From NCBI GenBank assembly GCA_013398015.1, contig VZRR01007634.1:342245-406244 (forward strand): DNA of 64,000 bases, in the 5' to 3' direction. The notes beneath the pieces were generated by a model. It saw only the letters and a program-made list of their open reading frames with translations. It was not told the DNA's origin and ran no database searches. The position numbers and the translations under genes are program-made. Below are positions 39,701-49,441 of the stretch, in pieces (the first letter of the stretch is position 1; each line of letters opens with the position of its first letter). The DNA comes from Oreocharis arfaki (Eukaryota > Chordata > Aves > Passeriformes > Paramythiidae).

Positions 39701-42700
39701 AATAAAGCTGCATATATGCACATCACTGATCAGATGACAACCAGAGTGAACACTACACCGAAATACTGCGAGTTTTTTCTCATTTCCACACGAACAACCT
39801 TACTGGCATTTGCTGAAGAAGTGTGGGCGTGAGAATCTTCAGTGCTCTCACTGCTCTGTACTGTGCTCTTACACAGTAACCAACAGCGCACCCACCCTTC
39901 TCAAAACACCCGAACCTCCTCTGGGTGCTTTATAAACAACATTCTATAATTGAACAAATTAGAGTATTGCAACTAGAAGAAAACAGTACTTCACCGCTTT
40001 TTGTTCCACATGTCTTAACTGATATTCTTCCTTTCGCTGATAAAAACAGATACAGATCCCAGTCCGCCCAGCTCGACCTGTGCGTCCAGAACGATGGATG
40101 TAAGACTCCACATCCTTCAGAAAAAGAGAGCCTTACGAGTTACCTAATTCATTGTAATTTGATCAAGTCATTGCATCCACATAAACTTGTAGAAGCCATT
40201 ACAGTTAAGCCTGAACAGTGCAAAGTAACTGCATCAGAGAATTAAATTAGAAAACATTATTTCACTAATATCAAGCAAATATGCTTTTCCATAATCCTCT
40301 AAAAATCATGGTTTGAAAGCCAGAGCCATGAGCACGGATCAACTTTTCTTTATGCACCACCACACATATGGAGTGTGTATTACTCTACAACAATCCCACT
40401 CATCCTCGTGCACATCCACTTGAGTGTGGTTACTGTAGTACTAATAGCATATTCACTGAAACATTACATTGTTTCTTCTAAACGTTCTTCATTGCAGCCA
40501 CTGTTCTCACTGTTGTGGTCCACAGCTCACATTCACCCCACTTAAGACAATCATTCTTCTCACTGCTTTCAGACTTGCAATCACCACACCTAGCTTCAAA
40601 GGGAGAGGCTTCGAACAGCCTCATAAGAAGACATTTTAAGGAAATCATCTTTAAACATACTAGAGGCTGACACACTTTCAAAAAAATCCCCTAAGAAACT
40701 ACTTCTACGTATCTGGACATTTCTCCCCTTTCAGCACAATGCTGATGAACTCCGTGTGGTCAATACCATCAGCTGAAAACATACACTACTTGAAAACAAG
40801 ACTACAGATTATTACAAGACATCCAACATAACAGTCTCCTACCTTTGGTGGTGAGCTTTGTACAACCAGGTCAACTTCTGGGATATCTAAGCCACGGGCA
40901 GCTACATTGGTTGCAACCAGAACTTTAAATGAACCATTTCTAAAACCCTTCAGTGTGATCTCTCTTTGCTTCTGAGGAATGTCACCATGCAACGACTGGC
41001 AATCCTGAAAAACAGTTAATATTTTAGAACTGTACCAAAATCCAAGACGGTGCTCCATTTTATGGTCAGTTTTGGGTATAACATCTTGGTGTTTGATAGG
41101 TACTGTATGGCAAGATACAGAAGACAAACTGAATTACTCGAGTTTATGTTTTAGGTGTCTTACAATATGTACTCAGTAATTCTTACACATATACCTCAAA
41201 GGCCTTTAACAGTGGTAGGAAAACAGAACTGCAACGTGTGTCTTAGCTCTACATCTGATTACTGTGACATATGAAAACTTTGCCCTAATTTGCCATCCAC
41301 ACCATCTATGCAATGCTTGGCTGTTTCAAAGTAGTAATCTACAACTTTTGTTTCATGTCCACAAGAAAGAGTAAAATCCTATCTGACCACACACAAAAGC
41401 TTGCCCTATGCGCTTTGAAGCTCCCTCTTTAAAACTTACTCAGCATTGGTCTGGTATCAACATAGGGTTGATACATCCCTGACAGGTTTTGTTACTTAAT
41501 ACACATGATAAAATACCTGTTTGATTGAAGCATTCAGAGCCAGTTCATTTGCCTCCTTTTTGGTCTCGCAGAAGACAATGGTCCTCCCGTGGCTACCACT
41601 GTACACCTGAATGACATCTCCAATAACTGCAGCTCTCTGAGACCAGTGACACTCTATTGCCAAATGCTATGGAAAAGAATTCCAGTGATTAGCTTATGTA
41701 AAGTTAAGATTCTTTTAAAATACATTTAGAACTGTTAAATACAGGAACAGTAAAGACAGTTCCCTGATGGGAAAAATGTGCTAACTCACGATCCCGAACA
41801 TACAAAATCCATAAAGCTCTTACACCCACCACAATTACTCTAACGTTCAGTAAAATAATTACAGTAAGAGAAAATCAGGCTTCTAGCATATATGTATTAT
41901 ATTCCTTGCTATGGTATTTACTGCACAGCAAGCAAAGGCCTACTGAGGTGAGATACTACAGGAAGTTTGAAAAAAAGTATCTTGTATACAGAATAGCAGA
42001 AGTCAACTATGTGATGTCCATGGGGATTTAAAAGCAGCAGGCTGATGGTAATGTGTGCCTTTCGCTTCCAACTTCGATAAATTCAGATACTGCTTTACTC
42101 TGAAAACCCACAAAACTGACAAGAAAAGCCTCCCTCTACCTGTGATGAGAGAAGGAACACCTAAACCCAGAAACAGCTTGACCAGCTGCAATGTGCCTTA
42201 GGCTTAGAAAAAAATTCCCAAAACAACTTCCAACATCACTGTGATAATGCACCTTAGGAAGAGACGACCTTCCGTAGCATAAAAGAAAAGGAAAAAAGCC
42301 TGAAAACGTTTCACATGAGATTACTCACTTCTACTGTCGTAGCAGCCTTCTGAGTTCTTTTCCCAATAAGGTCAATCTGTTCATATCTAGACTTCATGTA
42401 TTTCTTAGCCACATCATACACCCAGTGTGGGCAAGTTGCAGAAAACAACAGTGTCTGGGGATTGTCTTCAGAATCTTAAAAAAAACCAGAACAATGCTTC
42501 ACAAACTTCATACATTTCACCTAACAGACATACACAAGTTGATTATATGAGTGATTAAAAATGAGGTTAAATATCAGTACATAATATAAAGGCGGCAATT
42601 GAGCTTTTTAAATTTATGCATTACCAACACCTGGAGTAAAAAATATTCTAGAAAGTGTCAAGATTATGAAAAAACTGCGGCCAAAAAATCCAGTCTGTTT

Positions 42701-45700
42701 TCAAGCAGTGATAGAAGTAAAAAGCTAATTCGTTTTAATATGAAGAAGTCCAAGCACAACTTGAAGATAGGTGACAAAGACAGTTATTCACAGACCCCTA
42801 GGTACTGAATTTCAAGCTTTGCAAAGGTTCTGTGAATGAGTCCCACAGTCACAATATATAATATTAAGTCATTTCTAAACAAAGTCACTTTATACCTGAA
42901 TTTTAGCAAACTAAATTATTACTAATATTTCCTACTGTTCGTTCAAATATTGAGATTACCCTTCTTGTATGCAACTCGTAAAATATCTTCCACTTGCTCA
43001 GCAAATCCCATGTCCAGCATCTGGTCAACTTCATCGAGTACAACATGTTTCACCTTGGTAAGGTCCAGCTTGCCATTCTGCAGGTGGTCTTTGATTCGAC
43101 CAGGTGTCCCAACCAAAATGTCAATGCCACTTCTCATGAGATCAACTGGTGAACAGGGAAGAGAAGAGTTAGCACTGAACTAGGGAGCACTCTCTACAGC
43201 AATAACACACGGCAATAATGAAACAGCTTCTTAAACCATTCGTAAGTATTCTCCTTACAAAAGTGAGAACAAATGATGAATCTGGAACCAAAAAAGTGAG
43301 GTAGAATATCTACCTCTCTTCCTGAAGTAAAAAAAAAAAAAAGAACTTACCTCCCCCCTTCCATTTCCTCATGATTTAAAGTAGCAAGGATGAGTTTCTT
43401 TTAATATTCTTTAGAAATAGGTAGCTCTTCCCAAATTATCTATTTTAACTAAAAATTTACCTATTTAACTATCCAAATTACAGAAATCAACTCCTTCCTG
43501 AGGTTCTGCAGTGGAAAAAAATCATCCCTAATGCCTCAAGATGTATCACGATGAAAGAGATCCTTCTCATTCCTTGTTTACAACCACCAAGACAGTGGAT
43601 TATGCTGTCACAACAATTTCTTCTCCACTTTACAGATTCTCTATATATCCCTTATCACATGAAAAAACACATACCCACTCACAGCTTCAAGACTAAACTT
43701 TTTTAAAGAAAATGGGTTTACAAGAACCTAAACTCAAATACAGGTTATACACGGTATACTCTGTTTAATTTAAGGTACATGAGTAGATAAGCAACACCAA
43801 GAATACAACTGAGAGCCACAGCTACTTATCTCCCTAAGAAGATGTATTTTGAGCTGCTGAGTTTTCCATGAATAGTCTCCAGCTCTTGAGTTATAAGTGC
43901 GTGTTTGGAAAGACCCAACTGCATTTCTTAAATCTGGGAGTCAATCAATATTTCAATTATTAGTCCTAAGAGTCACTTACTTTGTCCATTATAGGGAGTT
44001 CCTCCATAAAAACAAGCTACTGTCAGCTTCCTTGTGATGTCCTTGAAATCTTTGGCAACCTGATTTGCCAGCTCTCTTGTTGGACAAAGAACTAGAACCT
44101 GCATACAAAAAAGACAAAACAGATATTTTCTCAGCATGGCTTCTGCCAAGAATCCACTAGACTTCTGATCATTAATTGAGATCAGACCCTTTATAAAACT
44201 TTAAAAAATAAAAGCTGTTGTAAGTAATTATCTAAGCAAAGGCTGGAGGAACACACTGCTTTAAGTCTCTTGTAACATCATTAAACTCCTTCGACATACA
44301 CCCATGTAGAACAGGCTAGCTTCTTTTTAAACACGATAGGAGAGACTTAAATTTTATTTCATTTTAGCTCCTGAACAGATCAGCTACAAGTTTTCTTCTA
44401 CACGTGCATATGCTGTTTGAATACAACACTGAAGATGCGGGTTACAAAAGGTTTTTGCACCTGCTCAGTAATGCTTCACAGTCCTGTGAGAAGGTGTAAG
44501 GAAGAGCTACCAGCTGTCTCTCGGCTTCCCTGTGGCTCAGGGAAACATATGTTCAGCCAGTAGCACTGCTGTGCTGATCTATATCCCTGCAGAGGCAACC
44601 GAGGAATCATCCTCTCTTCCAATACACAGCTTCCCTGCAGGCAGGTTAACCAACTGCATTTAAAATGTGATTGAAGCACTGCTCTCCAACCTGGCATCAG
44701 TCACTTCACAAAAGGAACCTTAAAACCCTTATCCTGTTACCTCTTTCAACATTAAAACCCATTACCAAAAAGCAAGCACTAGTGTATTATGGCAGAGTGA
44801 GGCCTGGAATCTTTTATAAGGCTTACAACTCCCTTAGAGAAAGCTTTTCCTTCTCTAAAAGACTGTGCCAAATCTAGAGAGCGTTCTCAGCCGAGAATCG
44901 TGATGGGCAGATGCATGTAACACTGCTAGTACTAGTCTGGGAATGCACTTCAGGTAATATACGAGATGGCTGACAAGATTAAACAAACTGACAGAAATTA
45001 TTAATGAGGACACACCAAGCTTTGGCCTATCTAGGTTTTTTTGAGGCATCATAAGAATTCAGTGAAAAACCACACATGGTATTCCTTAGCAGAATGAACG
45101 CAGCTCATAATGAATCTGCATTCTCCGGAGCAGAAGCTTCAACATTTGGTGGTGTTCCTAGTGAAAACTAAGTCTATTTTTAAAACCTCCCACTGTTTAC
45201 ATGTTTTAGAAAGAAACATGTTTAAGTAGACAGCTTTCATCAAGCTGTCAAGTCACAAATAGTAACTAATCTGTTAGCAATTCAGGAGAAAAACAAGCAT
45301 CCAGTAGCCACTGGCCCTGAAAAGGTAACATGACTGAGCAAAATTAAATAAGAACACGTTGAACACCTGTAGTTTTGGTCTCCCTGTGGCAGAAAAAGGA
45401 ACTGACAAGTGGATAGATCTGTTGTGCTCTTCACTTTTCATCAGAGGCTGGGAGGTAGCACAGGACGCAGGTAAAGCCCAGCAAACACAGCTTTCAAATC
45501 ACCTTTAATGTGGGTTAGCTTACCCCTGCACAGACCTGAAGAGCTTCTCTAGCAGCTGAAAAACCTGAATCATTTAGATGTAAGACAAAGCAAAATCACC
45601 ATTCTAGTCAGGCAGTTACCTTTGGTGGACGGCCTCTTCTTCTTTCCTGTGACTCTCCCTGGAGCTTTTCAATTAAGGGAATAGCAAAAGAGAATGTTTT

Positions 45701-48079
45701 CCCTGTTCCAGTTCGTGCTTGAGCAATGACATCTTTGCCAGAATACACTGGGTTGAAGGTCTTCACTTGCACAGGGAACAGGTACGTCACTCCTCGAGCT
45801 GTGACAATTTCAAGAGATTTCCTTAAGATGATCATTCTACAAGTGTTCTTTCATACTCTTCAGTGGAAACTATTCCAAGAATTTCCATCAACCCTAAAGT
45901 AAGACGGTATCATCACCTCCACTCATTTACTTGATCAGATGAGTCATCTGCAAAGAGTGCCCTGAGACTGCCCATTTTAGCCTCCCACTTCACACCACCA
46001 GACAGAGTGCTAGCTAGGACAGAGGAAGTTATTAGTCTTTATGAAAGACTTTCAGTACTGCGCCAACATATCTCAAAATCCTTTATATTCTTAATTCATA
46101 CTAAATCATGTACAAACTAACGTCACAGATACTAAATATAACTGGTTTTCCTTTATTCACACCAAAAAACCCTTTAACTGAAAAATTCTCACACTTTTTT
46201 TTTTTTTTTCCCCTTGGCTTATATAATTTAGAATTTTACTGCGAAGGCTGAACTGGACAACACTGCAAACAGGAAAGTCTGTGTTCAAAGGTGTATTTAG
46301 AGGAGGCAATCAATGCCTTCTGCACAGCATCCATGCTTCTATAGGCACAAGGAGACCACATCTCAAAGCTTATTGATCGAGGGTGTTGAGCATAAAAAAA
46401 GGACAGAGATCACTGATATTCTATAGTCACACCTTGCCAAGAAACTTACCTTGAAGAAGCTGGACAGTTTCTTTGGAAATAGAAAAGTTGGAGAAAGCAC
46501 CCTCTTTCTGTTCTCCAGTCAACTCCTGTAAGGTAAATAATAACTCAGGTAAGATTCCACGTGAACATCACATGACTATCAGTAAATTCAAGGTAATTCA
46601 AGTAAATTCAGCATAGCCACTGGTGTCATACTCTTCAGTGACAATGTCACAGCTACACTGCGAAGAGCCTTCTTTGTTTTACCATCATATTTGAAACTTG
46701 GACAAAGTTAAGAAAAGTGATCTGTAGGTTAAGAGTGTTTCGTATCTAACAGCATAGTAAATCCCAGACATTCAAACCAAAACTGGAAACTCTTCATTAG
46801 GATCACAGAATATCATGAGTTGGAAGGGACCCACAAGATCACCAAGTCCAACTCCTGTCTCTGCAACCCCAAAAATCACATACACGTCATGATGCTGAAT
46901 CATATGAAAGCTCCATCTCAGTGCACCTTGTCTGTCCAGCAACAGCTACCACAGCACCAGACTGCTGAAGTGAGGAAACCATGATGCACTGATACAGCAC
47001 TTCAGAATTTTCACAATTCAATATTCTTCCAAATTCTTGGCAGACGGAATAATTCAAGAACTTAACATCTTGAAAATTTACAGCACTTTCGACTGATTAG
47101 GAAGGGGGGAAAAGGGACTACAACCCATTCTAAATTTGGCCTTGTTACAGTGCAGGAGTTAAAAGCCGTAACACATCACTATAACTAAAACCAGTCCTTA
47201 GCTTTACCTGATCCTGCTCACTCTCACTTTCGCTCTCACTTGACGTTTCACTAGAACTACTCCGTCGGCTTCTGCGGGAGGATTTGCTGCTGAAGGAAGA
47301 CAATCTCGATTTCTCCAGGCTTTCCTCTTTCGTATGACCGTTCTGTTTACTGACACTCTTCGATTTCTTGGGTTTCGGGGCATAACGCTCATCATCCGAT
47401 TCCTCGCTTTCATCTGTCTGAGCCTTTCCCCTCTGAAACTTGTCCCGGCTTTTAGATTTCTTCTCCTTTTTTTCCTTCTGGCAAGGCACAGAGCAAATGA
47501 AAATACACGCTCGTGGATCCAAGCGACACGGAAAAGAGAAGAGGGTGCAGAACAGCTAAAGCTTGAAGTGCACGTTCTAGTTACTGACGGGGGCGGTGGC
47601 TGGCACAAGGCAACAGATCCTTGCCGGCCGCCGCCGCTCAGGAGACACGTTACCGACCACTAGACAACCGGGCCTTCGTTTCCGGGGGTCTCCCCCGCTC
47701 CAGATGCCGGGGAAAGCGCTTCCCGGGCTCCCGGCCGGCTCCGGCAGGCCCAGCACGTCCGGCGGGGCCGCCCCAACACGCGGCGAGGCCGCGGCCCGGC
47801 CCGCCCGCGCACGTGGCCGCCCGGTGCGAGCCGCCCCGCGGCCACGCCGCGCTCACCTCGCGCGGCCCGCGTCACTAGCGGTGCGGGGCGGCCGCGATCC
47901 GAGGCCAGAGCCGCCGGGCATCAACCCCAGCGCGAGGGCGCGGCCAGGCCGTACCCGGAGCCCTTCCCTGGTACCTTGTGCCGCCGGCGGCCGCTCTCTG
48001 GAACCGCCTCCGTGTCCATCGAGCAGTCGGAGCCCGACTCGGCCCCGCTGCTGGTGCTGCACCGGGTGGCCTCGGGCAT
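36758..48079 (-). CDS. DDX50: DDX50, nucleolar DEVD-box RNA helicase (15 exons, 711 aa)
   Basis: Coding exons: 48079-47975, 47477-47208, 46525-46450, 45798-45620, 44098-43981, 43145-42960, 42474-42329, 41666-41517, 41004-40843, 40114-39995, 39224-39151, 38955-38796, 38490-38356, 37988-37944, 36967-36758. All junctions are GT..AG in one frame. Motifs: AQARTGTGKT, PTREL, VGTPGRI, DEVD (about 287-290), SAT, ATNVAARGLDIPEVD, HRSGRTGRAG, then a GUCT-type region. Exon 2 is Lys/Ser/Glu-rich, like a nucleolar-targeting tail. Exons 3-14 match DDX21 in length one by one, so the two are tandem duplicates. The name rests on its position next to STOX1 and on exon 7-8 blocks (KSRYEQ, KAATTVE, CHWSQR). Other parts look DDX21-like (KEEYQL, KASSKDA, a tail ending RGQKRSFSRAF). 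The tail carries an eight-Gly run and an Arg/Gly/Ser stretch. Human DDX50 is about 737 aa. Confidence 0.9.
37399..37919 (+). mobile_element. Solo LTR of an endogenous retrovirus in DDX50 intron 14
   Basis: The block begins TGTCCTGGG and is flanked by ACCCAG on both sides (37393-37398 and 37920-37925), a 6-bp target duplication typical of ERVK-like elements. A TATAAA box at 37638-37643 points to plus-strand transcription, antisense to DDX50. GC-rich downstream sequence contains two 38-bp tandem units and an undetermined base at 37890. No gag, pol or env remains, so only one LTR is left. The 3' end does not show a canonical CA, so the boundary may be off by a base or two. Confidence 0.75.
37812..37889 (+). 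repeat. 38-bp tandem repeat inside the LTR
   Basis: Two adjacent units start at 37812 and 37850 (CGGCTGTGACCAGC...GCTCCAGGAGGAGAA) with few differences. A weaker partial unit precedes them near 37797. The undetermined base at 37890 follows directly, suggesting that copy number is uncertain in the assembly. Confidence 0.7.
46799..46925 (-). mobile_element. CR1 LINE 3'-end fragment in DDX50 intron 2
   Basis: The sequence GGATCACAGAATATCATGAG followed by TTGGAAGGGACCCACAAGAT and TCCAACTCCTG is the familiar 3' end of avian CR1 elements read on the opposite strand, so the element runs on the minus strand. Only the 3' end is present; the left boundary is clearer than the right. Confidence 0.8.
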
Positions 48080-48400
48080 CTCCGCTCACCGTCGCCGCTC
48101 CGCCACGCCGCGCTCCGCAGCAGCCGCGCGCTCGCCGCGCGTCACGCTCCGAGCGGCCGAGGGGCCCGGCAACCAATGGACGGCGGATCCGGCAGCGCGG
48201 AGGCGGGGCCGCGCCTTCCAACAGCCAATCGCCTGCGGTCGTCGGCGCGGGACCACAACTCCCGGCGTACCCCAGGGGACAACGTGAGGACTGCAAGCCC
48301 CGGCGCGCCCCGCGCGCGCTGCGAGGGGGCGGCCGCCATGAGGGGTCCGCCATGAGGGCTCGGCTCGTCCAGCCGCCCCTGCGAGGGCCCTGCCTGCGGC
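47640..48400 (-). promoter_or_regulatory. CpG-rich promoter and first exon of DDX50
   Basis: Strongest CpG block in the window, covering DDX50 exon 1 (48079-47975), the start of intron 1 and about 300 bp upstream. Inverted CCAAT-type motifs occur upstream of the start codon (for example CCAAT at 48172 and 48225 on the plus strand). No coding gene was recognised on the plus strand despite long open frames caused by base composition. Confidence 0.7.
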
Positions 48401-48409
48401 TGTTACCAG

Positions 48410-49080
48410 GGCGCCTTCTCTGGCACAAATCTCCAGTAGTTTTACAAGCTGATGACTTTAACCTCCATAGCTACCGCAGAGAAGTGTTCAGTTGTGAAAA
48501 GTCTAAAGTAGGAAGGGGCAGTGTGACCCAATGACTAAGATTTAAAAAACACAAGCCTGTGGTGATTTGCAGCATGAGCCCAGCACAATCTGCTTGCAGC
48601 TACAGGGATAAATCAGGAGAAATAAGTCAAAATTAGTCTTAGGAAATAAAATCTATGAAGTGATCCTGACAGCTGCCAGGATGTCTATTCCTTACGGAAC
48701 GGGAAGGTCAGGATACGAGCAGGGCCTCTCCCAAAGCAATGCCACTGGCCTTACCTGTTGTCTCCTGCCACCAGCACGTTTTCATTTGCAAATACTAAAG
48801 CCTGCTTGTCAGATACCAACACGCCAAGAAGGCTAAGGGTAGCTGAGGGTGCTGCAGGACAGAGTCAGAGAATTTTTGTAGTAACCAGGTGCGTGTCTAG
48901 TTAATTTGCTTTGCTTTCTAGCAGGGAAGGTGAAGCATGCTCTAATTTCTGTGGCACAAGTAGGAAACGCTCTCCAGAATTAAGGTGTAAAACAGCCCTG
49001 TCCAACTGCAGTTCCTATTAGAGCAACACAAGCCATTTCCAGGTCAATGGCGTGGTCTGAATCAAGAATGCCAGTTCTCA
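48410..49080. other. Spacer between STOX1 and DDX50
   Basis: Ordinary AT-rich DNA between the DDX50 CpG block and the likely STOX1 poly(A) signal. No gene or repeat was recognised. Confidence 0.5.
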
Positions 49081-49082
49081 TT

Positions 49083-49088
49083 TTTATT
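49083..49088 (-). terminator. Candidate STOX1 polyadenylation signal
   Basis: AATAAA on the minus strand about 305 nt after the stop codon of the putative last STOX1 exon. Confidence 0.4.
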
Positions 49089-49392
49089 ATCACAGGGACA
49101 CACAAAAAATAATTAAAGATGAGGGCAAACAAAATACACATGAACTCTCCAAACACTATTGTCAAACGTTTTAACTAACAGCTTTGATTTAGAGACAGCC
49201 TCACTGATGTGACCAGCTGCATTTACAGTGTGGGTACCTTGTTACAAGGGAAAAGTTTACAAAGTTCATTAAAAAAAAATTCAAATATTCATGACTAAAG
49301 TTAGATGGAGTAAGGAATTTTGTTGCAATTGTCCTTTCACTTGTACTCCTCTTTGCATTGATATTTATACTTTTAGAATTTGGCAGGAAGCT

Positions 49393-49441
49393 TCATCTTC
49401 TTTTCAGTCCACCTAAAATAACAGAATTATTAGAAGTCAGA
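49393..49441 (-). CDS. STOX1: STOX1 putative last exon
   Basis: Encodes SLTSNNSVILGGLKRR and a TGA. The human gene has SNNSVILDGLKRR at the same place, just after the exon 3 end. The acceptor (..GTGAAG) lacks a good pyrimidine tract. Reading through the TGA gives SFLPN, resembling human NFLQN, so the stop may be a point change. Confidence 0.6.

Noticed and set aside
47596..48534. 312-codon plus-strand open frame across the DDX50 promoter
   Set aside because: Arg/Pro/Ala-rich product of a CpG island lying opposite DDX50 exon 1; no family resemblance.
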